Below are positions 35,548 through 47,100 of a DNA stretch of 64,000 nucleotides, one piece after another (position 1 is the stretch's first letter; each line of letters begins with the position of its first letter). Source of the DNA: Myxococcales bacterium (lineage in GTDB: Bacteria; Myxococcota_A; UBA9160; UBA4427); contig JADFNE010000017.1 in assembly GCA_022563535.1 (NCBI GenBank), positions 1-64,000 of the forward strand. Reading direction: 5' to 3'. The notes beneath the pieces are model-generated. The model searched no databases, had not been told where the DNA came from, and worked only from the letters and a program-made list of their open reading frames with translations. The position numbers were made by a program, and so were the translations under genes.

Positions 35548-37194
35548 ATGAGTCAACGTCAGATCCTCGCCACCAGCGCCCTCCCCTACGTGAATGGGAA
35601 CGTCCATCTGGGTCATCTCGTGGAGTACTTGTACTCCGACATCTGGGTGCAGTTCCAACGTCTCTGCGGTCACGACATCCGGTTCTTTTGCGCGGACGAC
35701 ACCCACGGCACTGCAACCATGATTCGCGCCCGGGAAGAAGGAATCGAACCCGAGGCCATCCTCGCCGACATGAGTGAGGCGCACCAGGCCGACCTGGCCG
35801 CGTTCGGCGTTCGCTTCGACCACTACGGCAGCACCCACGCTCCTTCGAATCAAGCTCTGGTCAACGAATTCTGGGCGGCGCTGCGTGCGGCCGGCCATGT
35901 TGTCGAGCGAGACGTCACTCAATTGTTCGACACCGAGGCCGGCGTGTTCCTGGCGGATCGCTTCGTCAAAGGCGACTGCCCGCGCTGCCAGGCCCCGGAA
36001 CAGTACGGCGACAATTGCGACGCATGCGGTGCCGCCTACTCCCCCGAGGAACTCACGAACCCCGTCAGCACGCTGAGTGGAAGCGTGCCCGAAACCCGCA
36101 CCGCCAAGCACCTGTTCATCGTGCTGAGCCGGCTGCAAGACTTCTTGACCGAGTGGACCCAGAACGGCAACCACGTACAACCCGAGATTGCCAACTGGCT
36201 CAAAGGCAGTTTCCTCACCGAGCCCCTGCGCGACTGGGACATCAGTCGACCCGCTCCCTACTTCGGTTTCGAAATCCCCGACGCTCCGGGCCACTACTTT
36301 TACGTCTGGGTCGACGCACCGATCGGGTACATCAGTGCCACCCAGGACTGGTGTGAAGCGAATGGACACGATCTCGATCATTGGTGGAAGAATGACGACT
36401 GCGAGATCCACCATTTCATCGGCAAGGACATCGCCTACTTCCACACCCTGTTCTGGCCGGCAATGCTTTCGACGGCCGGTTACAACCTGCCCGAGAAAGT
36501 CCACGTACACGGCTTTCTGACCGTGAACGGAGAAAAGATGAGCAAGAGCAAGGGCACCTTCATCCTTGCTCGCACTTATCTCGAGCACCTGTCTCCCGAC
36601 TACCTGCGGTACTACTTCGCGAGCAAGCTCTCACGCACGGTGCAGGATATCGATCTCAACTTTGACGAGTTCAGCGCCAAAGTGAATTCCGATCTGGTGG
36701 GCAAGGTGGTGAACCTCGCCAGCCGCACCGCGCGCTTTGTCGAGGGCAAAACGCTCTGTCCCTATCCGGACGACGGCGGGTTGTTCGCCGACGCTGCAAA
36801 GCTCGGGGTCGAGATTGCCGAATGCTACGAAACCTGTGACTACGGCAAGGCACTGCGCAACATCATGGCGCTTGCCGATCGGGCCAACGAATACGTGGAG
36901 TCGAAGGCTCCGTGGGTTTTGCGCAAAGATCCGGAGAAGGCCGACGAGTTGCTCGAAGTCTGCACCGTGGCCCTGAACCTGTTTCGCCAGATCACGATCT
37001 ACCTGTGCCCGGTGTTGCCGAATCTCGCCGAACGCGCGACTGCGTTGTTGGGGGCAAAACCGGCCCGCTGGCAAGACGCCAGCACTCCGGTCGCCGGGTC
37101 CGTGGTCGCTCCGTTCGAGCATCTGATGCGCAGGGTAGATCCCGAGCGCGTTGCGGCCATGATCGAAGCCAGCCGGGAAACGACGGACAGCTAA
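35548..37194 (+). CDS. metG: Methionyl-tRNA synthetase
   Basis: 548 residues. The class I signatures are clear: HLGH in [13 protein letters not shown] (HIGH motif) and KMSKS in [12 protein letters not shown] zinc knuckle with CPRC and CDAC lies at about 145-165. It charges tRNA-Met in the cytoplasm. It ends after the anticodon-binding helical domain and lacks the C-terminal EMAP-like tRNA-binding extension of longer enzymes. The ATG at 35548 fits the family N-terminus ([16 protein letters not shown]); the open frame begins earlier without similarity. The stop TAA overlaps the converging lpxK stop TAG (CTAA). Confidence 0.96.
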   Translation: MSQRQILATSALPYVNGNVHLGHLVEYLYSDIWVQFQRLCGHDIRFFCADDTHGTATMIRAREEGIEPEAILADMSEAHQADLAAFGVRFDHYGSTHAPSNQALVNEFWAALRAAGHVVERDVTQLFDTEAGVFLADRFVKGDCPRCQAPEQYGDNCDACGAAYSPEELTNPVSTLSGSVPETRTAKHLFIVLSRLQDFLTEWTQNGNHVQPEIANWLKGSFLTEPLRDWDISRPAPYFGFEIPDAPGHYFYVWVDAPIGYISATQDWCEANGHDLDHWWKNDDCEIHHFIGKDIAYFHTLFWPAMLSTAGYNLPEKVHVHGFLTVNGEKMSKSKGTFILARTYLEHLSPDYLRYYFASKLSRTVQDIDLNFDEFSAKVNSDLVGKVVNLASRTARFVEGKTLCPYPDDGGLFADAAKLGVEIAECYETCDYGKALRNIMALADRANEYVESKAPWVLRKDPEKADELLEVCTVALNLFRQITIYLCPVLPNLAERATALLGAKPARWQDASTPVAGSVVAPFEHLMRRVDPERVAAMIEASRETTDS

Positions 37195-38309
37195 TCGTCG
37201 AGCAACGATTGGCGGCCTGCACCGCCGAGATCCAGCCGCGATTCGATCCAATCGATCAGGGCGTCATCTTCTGCAACGGCAATTCGCACCGCGAGCACGC
37301 GAAGATCAACCCCCGCAGTCCAGCCGGGAAGCATCTTGACCGCATCCTTCTCCGTTGTAATCCACACCGACGCCTGCTCGGTCAAGCCGCGAAAATTCTG
37401 CTCGCGGTAACGGTGGTGATCGCGAAACATCCGCTCCGCGACGATCTCCGCACCCAGGGCGCAAAGCGTTTGACGCAGGGATTCGGGGCGGGCGATGCCC
37501 GCGATGATGCCCACCTTCATGCCCCGAAGGACGTCCGGCGACACAACGGCTGTCGCGTCTAGATTGCGCAGAGAAACCGGCCTTCGCTGGGCGCGAAAGC
37601 GAAATGCTTCGGGTGCATGGCGAGAGATTGCCCGGGTGATTGCCTCGGGCAGTGCACCGTCTACTTCACCGATCGCATCGGCGCGCTGCAAGCCGCGGAG
37701 CGACTCGCGAAGCGGCCCTCGCGGCAGCAAGTGACCATTGCCCGCCCCGAACTCTGCGTCGAAGATCACCAGGTCAAGATCCCGCTGCAGTCGGTAGTGC
37801 TGGAAACCATCGTCGAGGATCAGCACATCTGCGCCGTAGGCGCTGATCGCGCGCAGTGCGGCGACCCCCCGATCCTGCGACACGACCACGGGAACCCCCG
37901 CAGCCTGGCCTGCCAACATGAACGGTTCGTCGCCGGTACGCTCCGGTCCGGTGAGAACGTGTTGGCCGTCGGATACGACCGTGACCGACTGCTCGGCGTG
38001 CCCTCCCAAAGGTCTTCCGCCTGGTCTTCCGCCGTAGCCACGACTCAGCAACGCAACCTTATGACCCCGACGGTGGAGCCGTTCGGCAAGCCAGGACGCC
38101 ATGGGCGTCTTACCGGAACCGCCGACCACCAGACTACCCACACTGATCACCCGGGCATCAACTCGGCGACGCTTCTTCCAGCCGCGCAAATAGCGAGTGC
38201 GATCTGCGAATGCCAGCAGACCGTAGCCCCAGGACAATATGGCGACGGGAAACAGCACCGCGCGCAATGGCACTCCCTCGGGCTCGGTTTCGCGCCACGG
38301 CCAATTCAC
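37191..38309 (-). CDS. lpxK: Tetraacyldisaccharide 4'-kinase (lipid A)
   Basis: 372 residues. An N-terminal membrane-associated helix (about 15-32) precedes the P-loop VVGGSGKTP (about residues 60-68); [17 protein letters not shown] and the C-terminal TEKDAVKM are LpxK hallmarks. It phosphorylates the 4' position of the lipid A disaccharide at the inner face of the inner membrane. GTG overlaps the waaA stop (GTGA), so it is the last gene of the envelope operon. Confidence 0.95.
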   Translation of the reverse strand: MNWPWRETEPEGVPLRAVLFPVAILSWGYGLLAFADRTRYLRGWKKRRRVDARVISVGSLVVGGSGKTPMASWLAERLHRRGHKVALLSRGYGGRPGGRPLGGHAEQSVTVVSDGQHVLTGPERTGDEPFMLAGQAAGVPVVVSQDRGVAALRAISAYGADVLILDDGFQHYRLQRDLDLVIFDAEFGAGNGHLLPRGPLRESLRGLQRADAIGEVDGALPEAITRAISRHAPEAFRFRAQRRPVSLRNLDATAVVSPDVLRGMKVGIIAGIARPESLRQTLCALGAEIVAERMFRDHHRYREQNFRGLTEQASVWITTEKDAVKMLPGWTAGVDLRVLAVRIAVAEDDALIDWIESRLDLGGAGRQSLLDD

Positions 38310-39625
38310 GATGGCTTCCGCTCCTCTTCGCCAAGATCGCCAAGATCGCCGAGACCGCCGCCGAGCCCATCACTTATCCACGTCGCCACTCTGAGTGCAC
38401 TGCCGCGATGGGATTCCAAGAATCGCTTCGCGGCAAAGCCCTTTTCTCGGCAGTCCTTCGGGTCGGCCATCAGCGCGACCACGACCTCGGCGAGCTTGGC
38501 GGCAGATTCAACGCAGATTCCCGCTCCGCTCTGCTCTGCGAGATTCGCACTTTCGCGCACGTTCTGAAAATGGGGCCCGAATACGACGGGACAACCCTCG
38601 AACAGCGGCTCGAGTAGATTATGTCCCCCGACTTCTGCCAGGGTCCCTCCTACAAAAGCGACCGACGCAGCTGCGTAGAGGGCGGCGAGTTCTCCGATCG
38701 AATCGAGCAGCAGCACGTCCCCATTGGCGAGCCGTTGGCCAGCCAATTCGCTGCGCAGGTGTAGTCGGCGGCCCGTTGCGCGGATCGTGCGCACGACGTC
38801 GTCCAATCGTTCCAGATGGCGCGGCGCGATCACGAGGGCGACTTCCTGGCCCGCGGCTTCGCACGCCGTGAGTGCATCGAGAGCGGCCCGCTCTTCGGAG
38901 GGATGCGTGCTCCCGGCGACGAGAATCGGCAGCGAAGATGTGGCCCGCACCAGATCCGTTGCGAGATGAGCGCGGACAACCGTGGGATCCAGTTTGAGAT
39001 CGCCGAGTACGCAGATCCGATCTGCGGGAACGCCGAGAGCAGCGAAGCGATCGGCGTCGAGCTGGGAGCGCGCTGCAACACCGTCGAGACGTCGCATGAT
39101 CGGCTGGACCCACCAGCGCATTCGTCGATAGCGGGAGAACGAGCGGTCAGAAAGTCGCCCCGAGGCGATCCGCACCGGAATGCTGCGACTGATCGCGACC
39201 AAAATGAGGCTCGGCCACAGCTCTGTTTCGATCAAAACCAACGCGCTCGGTCGTACGCGAGCGAGCGCGCGTGCAACGCAGACGGGATGATCCAGTGGTG
39301 CGAGCGACGAAGGGATCGCTGGAGCGATGCGCTTCAATACTTCGTATCCGGTTTTGGTGACGGCCGACCCAAAGCTCCGCAGGCCGAGACTCGAAAGCGC
39401 CAGGAGCAAGGACGCACCCGCTTGCGCCTCTCCCATGCTGGCCCCGTGCACCCAGACACAACCGGGCTGCTGCCGGGGCAATCCGCCCAATCGCTGCGAG
39501 AGACCCAAGCGAAGCGCGGGGCGTAGCAGCAGCAGCACCCCACCGACCAACAGACCGACCACGCCGAGAACCAGAGCGTATACCGAGCCCAGCAGGACGA
39601 GCGCGCTATGCCGCAGGTTCGGCAA
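38306..39625 (-). CDS. waaA: Kdo transferase
   Basis: 439 residues. N-terminal membrane anchor (about 8-34), then a GT30 glycosyltransferase: VWVHGASMGEAQA, ETELWPSL, SGRLSDRSF, DLKLD, AGSTHPSEE and the C-terminal GGTLAEVGGHNLLEP. It adds Kdo to lipid A precursor. The TTG at 39625, within the 3' end of lpxB (20-base overlap), has GGAGAG five bases upstream. The C-terminus has a short Gly-Leu-Asp repeat (GLGGGLGDLGDLG) from a 9-bp DNA repeat, not part of the enzyme. The stop overlaps the lpxK start. Confidence 0.93.
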   Translation of the reverse strand: MPNLRHSALVLLGSVYALVLGVVGLLVGGVLLLLRPALRLGLSQRLGGLPRQQPGCVWVHGASMGEAQAGASLLLALSSLGLRSFGSAVTKTGYEVLKRIAPAIPSSLAPLDHPVCVARALARVRPSALVLIETELWPSLILVAISRSIPVRIASGRLSDRSFSRYRRMRWWVQPIMRRLDGVAARSQLDADRFAALGVPADRICVLGDLKLDPTVVRAHLATDLVRATSSLPILVAGSTHPSEERAALDALTACEAAGQEVALVIAPRHLERLDDVVRTIRATGRRLHLRSELAGQRLANGDVLLLDSIGELAALYAAASVAFVGGTLAEVGGHNLLEPLFEGCPVVFGPHFQNVRESANLAEQSGAGICVESAAKLAEVVVALMADPKDCREKGFAAKRFLESHRGSALRVATWISDGLGGGLGDLGDLGEEERKPS

Positions 39626-40769
39626 TCATCTCTCCAGCAATTTCACTTGCGCGTCGGGCGGCGCCCAATGAAGACAGCACGTCTCGAACCTTGGCCAGAT
39701 GCTCGAGCTGACGCTCCCGGGAGGGACCGGCCATCAGTTCTGCCAGCGCCTTTGCAATCGCTTCAGGTCGTGCTTCTTCCTGGAGAAACTCAGGGACAAT
39801 CTCGCGACCCGCAACCAAATTGGGCATTGCGTAAAAGGGAACCTGGACCGCGCGGCGCAGCACCAGCGCGGTCAAACGATCGACTCGGCCCACGACCACC
39901 ATCGGTCGGGCGAGCAACGCCAGCTCGACGGTCACCGTGCCGGGTTTCGCCAGCGCCACGTCCGAAGCCAGCATCACTTCGTGAGATCGACCTTCGAAAA
40001 TGTCCAACCGGAGACTTGGAGGCAGGTTCGCCGCCACCACCCAGCGACCGATCGCTTTGCGGGACACCGTCGGCGCGGCGGCGAGCAGAAACCGCACGTT
40101 GGGAAGACGGGCGTGGAGCAGAGCGCAGGCTGCGAGTTGCACGGGCAAGTGATTGCGAATTTCATTGCTGCGGCTGCCCGGATAGAGCGAGACGATGTGC
40201 TCGGTTCCGTCGCATCCCAGCTGCTTGCGAGCTGTGTTGCGATTCGACTCGACCGCGAGCTTTGCGAGCCTTTCACCCAGGGGATGCCCGACAAACTCCA
40301 CCGGAAGACTCGAATCGGCATAGACCTTCGATTCGAAAGGAAAGATCACGGCCATCTGGTCTACACGTCGGGCCAGCTTCGCAATGCGACCTGGACGCCA
40401 GGCCCAGACTTGAGGCGCAACGAAGTAAAAGATTTTTGCGTCGCTGTGCCGCCGCACCCGCTTGGCAAAGGGAATATTGAAACCACCCGAATCGATCAAC
40501 ACCACCAGGTCGGGCTTGGCGCTCACGAGCGCTCGATTGAGTCTGCGCCAGGCGGAGATGATGCGCGGAAGACTCCGCGAGAGTTCGATCAGACCTCCAA
40601 CCGCCAGGTCTCGTTGATGGACCACCAACTCGACTCCGGCTTTGCGCATCTCGTCGCCGCCGAGTCCGAGAATCCGGGCAGTTTTGTGTTTGGACAGAAA
40701 GGCGCGCACGAATTCGGCTGCGTGTAGATCACCGGAGGCGTCACCCGCGGAGATCAGCAGCGTCGTCAT
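39606..40769 (-). CDS. lpxB: Lipid-A-disaccharide synthase
   Basis: 387 residues, GT19 family: SAGDASGDLHAAEF at the N-terminus, IDSGGFNIPFAKRVRR, APQVWAWRPGRI, FVGHPLGERL, LYPGSRSNEI, KPGTVTVELAL and the late MPNLVAGREIVPEFLQEEA. It joins UDP-diacylglucosamine and lipid X. The ATG overlaps the stop of the Gfo/Idh gene (ATGA). In many relatives msbA lies between lpxB and waaA; here they overlap directly. Confidence 0.96.
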   Translation of the reverse strand: MTTLLISAGDASGDLHAAEFVRAFLSKHKTARILGLGGDEMRKAGVELVVHQRDLAVGGLIELSRSLPRIISAWRRLNRALVSAKPDLVVLIDSGGFNIPFAKRVRRHSDAKIFYFVAPQVWAWRPGRIAKLARRVDQMAVIFPFESKVYADSSLPVEFVGHPLGERLAKLAVESNRNTARKQLGCDGTEHIVSLYPGSRSNEIRNHLPVQLAACALLHARLPNVRFLLAAAPTVSRKAIGRWVVAANLPPSLRLDIFEGRSHEVMLASDVALAKPGTVTVELALLARPMVVVGRVDRLTALVLRRAVQVPFYAMPNLVAGREIVPEFLQEEARPEAIAKALAELMAGPSRERQLEHLAKVRDVLSSLGAARRASEIAGEMIAEPAA

Positions 40770-41731
40770 GCTTCGAATTCGCTCTCGAAGTCGGGCATCG
40801 CATCGTTGATGCGCACCGCCGTTCGCAGCGCCCCTAGACCGTCGGCGCCATCCACCGCGGGCTTGCTGCGGGTTCGCACGGCTTCGATGAAGTGCTGCAG
40901 TTGATCGAGCAGCGCATCGCCGAGATCCACCTCGAGCTTTTCGATCTTGAGCTGGGGCGGAGCATCGTCGTAGGGGACCTCTCGCCGAATCACGATGGTG
41001 CTCTGTTCGAGGAAGTCGATCGAAAAATAACCGTCGCTCTGAAAGAAGCGCAGACGGCGCATCGGCGTGTGCGAGACCCGGCTCGCGGTAAGGTTCGCCA
41101 CGCAGCCGCCTGGAAACGTGAGTCGGGCATTGGCAATATCAATTCCTTTCGACAACACCGGAATTCCGATCGATTCGATGCGTTCGGGTTCTTCCCCGAC
41201 GAGACGATGCAATATTTCGAGATCGTGAATCATCAGGTCACGCACGACATCGATATCGGCAGCGCGCGGAGAATACGGTCCCAGGCGATGGACTTCGATG
41301 AAACGCGGCCGGTGGATGCGATCGCGAACCACCCGCATGGCGTTGTTGAACCATTCGAGGTGACCCACCTGCATCACACGTCCTCGCTGTTCAGCGAGTT
41401 CGATCAGCCGCTCCCCTTCATCGAGGGTGGCTGCGATGGGTTTCTCGACCAGCACATCGCAGTCGGCGAGCAGTGCCTGGTTTACAATTTTGTAGTGTTC
41501 GAGTGTCGAGACCGCGACGATCGCAGCGTCTGCATGCGAGAGAAACGCGGTCGCATCGACTGCATAGGGCACACCTAGCTTTCTACCGAGATCCTCGGCT
41601 CTGTGTTCGACGATGTCGACGACCCCCACGAGGCGGACCGGTTCACCGACGTCTTTCAGGGCCACGACTTTTTGCGCGTGTCGCCGGCCCATATGGCCCG
41701 CACCCACCACGACGATCTGTAGTTCGTTCAC
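40766..41731 (-). CDS. Gfo/Idh/MocA family oxidoreductase
   Basis: 321 residues. Rossmann loop VVGAGHMGRRHA at the N-terminus; the family EKPIAATLDEGERL motif near residues 97-110, then the substrate domain with MIHDLEI. It should reduce or oxidise a sugar nucleotide with NAD(P). Its place between lpxI and lpxB suggests a role with UDP-GlcNAc-type lipid A precursors, like GnnA, which makes the 3-keto sugar for 3-amino lipid A. No GnnB-like aminotransferase is next to it, so that role is only a suggestion. The stop overlaps the lpxB start. Confidence 0.85.
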   Translation of the reverse strand: MNELQIVVVGAGHMGRRHAQKVVALKDVGEPVRLVGVVDIVEHRAEDLGRKLGVPYAVDATAFLSHADAAIVAVSTLEHYKIVNQALLADCDVLVEKPIAATLDEGERLIELAEQRGRVMQVGHLEWFNNAMRVVRDRIHRPRFIEVHRLGPYSPRAADIDVVRDLMIHDLEILHRLVGEEPERIESIGIPVLSKGIDIANARLTFPGGCVANLTASRVSHTPMRRLRFFQSDGYFSIDFLEQSTIVIRREVPYDDAPPQLKIEKLEVDLGDALLDQLQHFIEAVRTRSKPAVDGADGLGALRTAVRINDAMPDFESEFEA

Positions 41732-41743
41732 TGGGGCTCTCTT

Positions 41744-42616
41744 TCAGCTGTCAATCAGGTTGGAGTTCGCGATGTCTGTCGGTCCTTCGGGACCGATCGC
41801 GACGACGGGGACTCCATTTGCATCGGCATTCCTCAGCAACTCTTCACGATCGAGAATAATCGTGCAGTGAGCCTCAAAGGCCAAGGCCGTCACCCTGGCT
41901 TCGAGCATGACTCGCAATGTTTCGGGCCCGATGGTGGGCAGATCGAAGCGCAGGTCCTGTGCGGGCTTTGCGACCTTGACCAGGCTGGCCCCTCCACTGC
42001 CCAGAGCACCTCCCCGCCGCACCGCCGCGTCAGTTCCCTCGATCGCCTCGACGGCCAGCACGGCACGAGACTCGACCACCACAGACTGACCGACGTCGAA
42101 CTCGCCCAACGCCTTCGCAATCGGCCAGGCGAATGCGATGTCATCGAACTGGGCGCGACTGGGTGCGATTCGACCCAATATGCCTGGTTGGGCAACCAGA
42201 TTCGGGCAGAATTGAAGTTGGGGAAGCAGCTCTACACCCTCTTCGCCCAGCGCGCGCGCAATGGCTGCGAGAATCGAGTCGTCTCGCAAGTCGTCGATTC
42301 CGTCGAACAAATCGAGGGCACGTCGATCCGGCTGCAGGGTCTTGCTCCCGCGATAGAGGTGCAGCTTCGACACCTTTCCAGCCATCACGGCTTCGCGCAC
42401 CCGCTGCCGAGAGAATTCGTCCAACAACTTTGTGAACTGTCCGAGGCTCAGCCAGGTAAACGAATCTACCTCCTTCTCGAGGCCGGGGTCGGTGATTCCC
42501 GGATAGCCGACGACACAAACACGGCGACCCTCCGCGCGCGCCGAGCGGGCCACCTCAAATGGAAGTCTGCCGTCTCCGGCGATCAATCCGAGGCATGACT
42601 GACTCCCATCGGACAC
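41744..42616 (-). CDS. lpxI: UDP-2,3-diacylglucosamine pyrophosphatase, LpxI type
   Basis: 290 residues: LGLIAGDGRLPFEVARSAR at the N-terminus, AGKVSKLHLYRG, DDSILAAIA and the C-terminal LRFDLPTIGPETLRVM are typical of LpxI (DUF1009). It cleaves UDP-2,3-diacylglucosamine to lipid X, replacing the unrelated LpxH. The GTG at 42616 is set by GGAGGGG six bases upstream and directly precedes the family N-terminus; codons further up are not similar. It lies between lpxA (46-base gap) and the oxidoreductase (12-base gap). Confidence 0.92.
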   Translation of the reverse strand: MSDGSQSCLGLIAGDGRLPFEVARSARAEGRRVCVVGYPGITDPGLEKEVDSFTWLSLGQFTKLLDEFSRQRVREAVMAGKVSKLHLYRGSKTLQPDRRALDLFDGIDDLRDDSILAAIARALGEEGVELLPQLQFCPNLVAQPGILGRIAPSRAQFDDIAFAWPIAKALGEFDVGQSVVVESRAVLAVEAIEGTDAAVRRGGALGSGGASLVKVAKPAQDLRFDLPTIGPETLRVMLEARVTALAFEAHCTIILDREELLRNADANGVPVVAIGPEGPTDIANSNLIDS

Positions 42617-42662
42617 TCCCTTGCCCCTCCAAGCTGCAGAGAATCCCCGCGCGCGATCTGCG

Positions 42663-43457
42663 CTAGCGACAAAATCCGCGACCACTGGTTTCAAGAAAAC
42701 TCACCAGGCGTTCTACGTCCGGTACTTCCTTGAGTTCCTCGCGCACGCTCTTGAGAGCCTGAGTGAGACTCAACTGCGATTGAAAAAGAATGGTATAGGC
42801 ACGCTTGATCTGCTGCTGTCTTTCACGCGAGACGCCGCGTCGCTTGAGCCCGACATAGTTGACGCCGATCCAATGAGCCCGATCCCCAGCCACGATCGAA
42901 AACGGCGATGCATCGAGTGAGAGCTTCGTGTTGGAGGCGGTCATCACCGATTCGCCCACGCGCGAGTACTGGTGCACCCCGGTATAGGCTCCGAGCACCG
43001 CGTAGTCGTCGACACTGACATGACCCGCGAGCCCGGAAAAACTCGCCACGACGCAATGGGATCCCACGCGACAGTCGTGCGCAATGTGCGCGGAGTTCAT
43101 GATCAGGTTGTCATCGCCAATGCGCGTACAACCTCCCCCGGCCTCTGTGCCTACGTGAATGGTCACGTGTTCACGGATGACATTGTCTTCGCCGATCTCG
43201 AGACTCGTCGTCTCGCCGGCGAAGTCATGGTCCTGGGGCGGCCCGCCGAGACAGGCGAATGGATGCACCTCGCTGCGCGCTCCAATGCGGGTACGTCCCA
43301 GAATCGCGACGTGCGGGCCGATCCTGACGCCTTCAGCCAATTCGACCTCGGGACCGATCGTCGCCAGCGGACCGACCTCGACGCCGTCGGCGAGGTTTGC
43401 ACCCGGCTCCACGACTGCGCTGGGATGAATTCGAGCCCCGGAACCGATACGAGACAT
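42663..43457 (-). CDS. lpxA: UDP-N-acetylglucosamine acyltransferase
   Basis: 264 residues. Left-handed beta-helix hexapeptide repeats fill the first 190 residues (IHPSAVVEPGANL, IGPHVAILGRTRIG). The catalytic His is in MNSAHIAHDCRVG (about residue 124). A C-terminal helical domain completes the trimeric enzyme. It begins lipid A synthesis by acylating UDP-GlcNAc at the 3-OH (or 3-amino if the adjacent oxidoreductase is a GnnA). It starts seven bases after skp. lpxD and fabZ, usually between skp and lpxA, are absent. Confidence 0.95.
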   Translation of the reverse strand: MSRIGSGARIHPSAVVEPGANLADGVEVGPLATIGPEVELAEGVRIGPHVAILGRTRIGARSEVHPFACLGGPPQDHDFAGETTSLEIGEDNVIREHVTIHVGTEAGGGCTRIGDDNLIMNSAHIAHDCRVGSHCVVASFSGLAGHVSVDDYAVLGAYTGVHQYSRVGESVMTASNTKLSLDASPFSIVAGDRAHWIGVNYVGLKRRGVSRERQQQIKRAYTILFQSQLSLTQALKSVREELKEVPDVERLVSFLETSGRGFCR

Positions 43458-43464
43458 AACGGGC

Positions 43465-43995
43465 TCAGCCCTGTTCGTTGAACTTCTCGATCACCTGGTC
43501 CGTAATATCGAGTGCCTCTCGGGTGTACACGAGGCCAGGCGTGTTGCGCATCATGATGAAAGAAAAACCATCTTCGCGGCCCATAGTCTCGACGATCCCG
43601 ACCAGCTTCGTGCGCAGCGGGCCGACCAGGCGCTCACGTGCGACTTCGAGCTTTCCCTGTAGCTGCTGCTGCTTGTGTTCGATTTCCTGGCGCAACTCCT
43701 GAAGGTCGAGCTGCTTTTGAAAGCGTGCATCGTCGGAGAGCACAAACTGCTTTGCATCGAAATCCTTGGCCATCGTCTGGTAGCGCTCGATGAGAGGCTG
43801 GAGGGATTGCTCCGCTTCGCGCTTCTTGCGTTCGAGTTCGTCGCGAGCGGCCTTGCCTTCGGTTGTAGATGACACAGCCTGGTCGAGGTCGACGATGCCG
43901 ATCTTGGTCGTTTGTGTTGAAGCACCCAGGCCCCAGCCGAGCAACAGCACGGCGGTGACAACAACTGTCAACTTCCTCGAGGTCAAATCGCGCAT
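43465..43995 (-). CDS. skp: OmpH/Skp-family periplasmic chaperone
   Basis: 176 residues: signal peptide (about 8-28), short beta strand (TKIGIVDLDQAVSSTTEG), a long coiled coil (ARDELERKKREAEQSL through LQELRQEIEHKQQQLQ), and a C-terminal strand part (FSFIMMRNTPGLVYTREALDIT). This is the Skp/OmpH jellyfish fold that holds unfolded outer-membrane proteins. The ATG at 43995 is favoured, with GGAG nine bases upstream; a TTG at 44010 is in frame. It follows bamA with a 121-base gap, the usual order. Confidence 0.9.
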   Translation of the reverse strand: MRDLTSRKLTVVVTAVLLLGWGLGASTQTTKIGIVDLDQAVSSTTEGKAARDELERKKREAEQSLQPLIERYQTMAKDFDAKQFVLSDDARFQKQLDLQELRQEIEHKQQQLQGKLEVARERLVGPLRTKLVGIVETMGREDGFSFIMMRNTPGLVYTREALDITDQVIEKFNEQG

Positions 43996-44116
43996 TTTAC
44001 GTTTCTCCAATTTCCCACCTCGACGCGCATCAGCTCACTGACCAGGAGCTGTTGGGACGGGTGATGTTCGATGGGTGGTCTATCCGGTGTTCTCGATGTG
44101 CTGGTTGTCCTTCAAC

Positions 44117-47100
44117 TCATTGCACGAACCCGCCAATGGAAAACTCGAACACTGGGCTCTTCTCGAAGGAAAGCGGGTTGATGGGAAATCCCAAGACGAT
44201 TTGCAGCGGTCCGAAGGGAGAGAACCATAACAGTCCACCACCGTAAGCGTAGCGCCACTCCGTGACATCGAACAGGCTTTCGCCTTCTCCGAAGGCATTC
44301 CCGCCGTCTACGAACAGAACGGCCTGCAATCCGACTTCTTCCGAGATCGGGAGGCGATATTCCAGGTTCACCAGCGCAAACTTGTTGCCGCCAATCACGT
44401 CGGTCTCGTCGAGGTCCTCGAAGTCTTTGATTTTCTTGTCATCGATATCGTTGCACTTTCCATCTTTGTCGCCCTGCGTATTGATCGGAGACAACAGGTC
44501 ATCCCGGCAAATTGCAACCCCATTCTCGAGTAACCTTCCGACCGGGACAAAGATCTGACCATCTCCGGGGGCTGCGAAGGGATCAAAATGGCGATAGAGG
44601 ACCGCTCGGCGGGGCCCGAGCGACCGCGCCTTGTAGCCGCGCAGCTGATATGCGCCGATCCCGCCGAGGAAGTAGCGCTCGGTGAGTGGCAGGGTGATGT
44701 TCGTGTCGATCTCGTCGAGCGGAGCCGCATTGTCGCATGCGCCATCGTCACAGATCGTCGGACCGTCGATGCCCTGAAAACTGTAATCGCTCAACGTGTT
44801 GAAGCTGTAGGCATATCCAATTCGCCCGCTGAAAACGAAGGAAGAGCGATCGAACAACCAGCCGGGGGCACCGAAATACCGACTGTAGTTCCCTTCGACC
44901 CGTACGAATCGGGCGAAACCGCCGAGCCCCGATACGTCCACGCTCGCGCCGTAGGTCGTGCCAGCCGTCGGAGAGAATCGATCGTTGCGAGTGTCACTGC
45001 GGGCCGAGAGCCCAAGCGTGCTGTTGCTCTCGTTGCCCTGCAGGATCTGCCTGAACACCGGAGCGGAAGCGTTGATTCCTCCGTCGTTTCGTTCAACCTT
45101 GCGCTGGGAATAGCTGTAGCGGATAAGTCCGCTCGCCGTGTTGTCTTCGCGTAGGGCGTGCCCCAGGCTCAAACTGAAACCGCGTTGTCGCTGCTTGAAG
45201 TTGTCGAAGTTGATCCGGCTCAAAAACAGAGAGCCACCGGCACTGAAATCACTTCCCAGGAAGTGAGGGTCGCGCAGCGAGATGTTGTAGCGACTGGTTC
45301 GCCCACCGAGATCGATCTGGAAATTCACCCCGTAGCCGCGCCCAAAGAGATTGGCCTGACTGAGCGATGCCGTAAAAACCAAGTTGTCTTGAGAAGAGTA
45401 GCCGGCACCAAAGCTGAAAGAACCCGTCGGACGCTCGGCGACAGTGATATCCAAGTCGAGTTTCGCAGGATCATCTGTGGGTTTGGGTTCAAAACTGACA
45501 TCTTCGAAGAAATTCAGGCGTTTGACCTTCAAATTGCTGATCTGCAGGTCGCGAGCCGAGTAAAGCTGCCCCTCGACCAGCTTCAGTTCTCGCCGGATGA
45601 CGGGATCGACCGTGATCGTGTTGCCGAATAGATTGATGTGCCGGATGAAGTACAGGGGGCCTTTCTTTACCTGGAACTCGACGTGGATCTTCCGCGTTTC
45701 TGTGTCGAGCCGAGTCCCAGGTCTCACACTCGCGAAATAAAAACCCCGGTCGGTGTAGTGTCGCTCCAGAATCTCGACGTCTTCGGTCAGGTGCGATCGG
45801 TTGAAGATCTCCCCAGTCTCGAGCTTCAGCTTATCCAGCAGCGCTTCAAAATCCATCGATTCGTCGCCGGTGATATTGATCTCACCGACGCTGAACTGCG
45901 GTCCCTCGCGGATCGCCACGCGAATCGCCAGCCCATCTTCGGAGACGTCGATCTCGGGTTCAGCGAGTTCCACCTGGAGGTAACCGATATCGCTGTACTT
46001 CTTTTCGATGGCGCGCAGATCGCGCATGAACACCTGTTCCGCGTAGGTTCCCGACTTATCGAACCAACTCGTCAGAAGTGACCACGGCCGCCACAACTTG
46101 GTGACGAAGTCCCCGCGAAGTTCACGATCGCTAAAGGCATGATTGCCCTCGAACTCCACCTTCTTGAGCCGCTGTTTTTCGTTTTCCTCGACCTCGAAGT
46201 GCACGGTGACCGAGCCCTCGGTGATATTTTCGATCTCGAAACCCGCTTGGGCCAGGTAGTAACCTTGGGCGCGATAGAGCGCTTTGATCCGCTCGGTATT
46301 CGCCTTGAGCAGAGAGCGATCGAGAGTGGACCCCGTGGTGAGGGTGAGAATCTCCTTGATGTCGTCGCCGTCGATCTTGTCATTGCCCGAAATCGAAATC
46401 TGACGCACGACGGGGTTCTCGACAACCTCGAAGATCAAGACCTTGCCCCGCTCGCCGTCGTCTACGAACGCCTTCACGTCACCAAAGAAGCCCAGCTCGA
46501 ATACGGAGCGGATATCTCGGGCGACATCGTCCTCGTTCAGCGGCGCATCGACTTGCGAAGTGATGCGACTCAAGATCGTGTCGGCTTCAATGCGACGATG
46601 GCCACGAATCACGATCGCCCCAATATTTGCTCCCTCTCGTTCTCTCGCCGCCGAACCGAAGAGGCGCTCGCTGCGGATGACCCGGTAGACCAGCTCGATC
46701 CCTTCGGGGCCGCGCTCGACATCGAGCTTGACCCGCGCCACACCAGGATGTGCCTCGATTTTGGCGCGATCCTGGCGCACTTCCGCGGGTTCGTAGATTG
46801 TGCCCGCGGTGTATTCGAGCGTCGCGCGAAGCTCGCCCTCGATTTCACCCGCGGCCTCGAAGGTCACGGCGGTGATCATGTCGGGGTCGGTCCCCGAAAG
46901 TGAAGCGACGCAGCGGTCCGCCAACTCGCTGAGTCGACCGATCAGGTCTTCTTCGCTGGGTGCGATGATCGCGATCGATTGACTGCGACCGGTCCCGACC
47001 GGTGTCAAGCGGATGTCGAGGCTAAAACGTCCTGCGAGTTCGGTGATGCTGCCCGAGATGACAACCCGCACCCCCAGGCGCTCCGCCAGCTTTCGCAGCT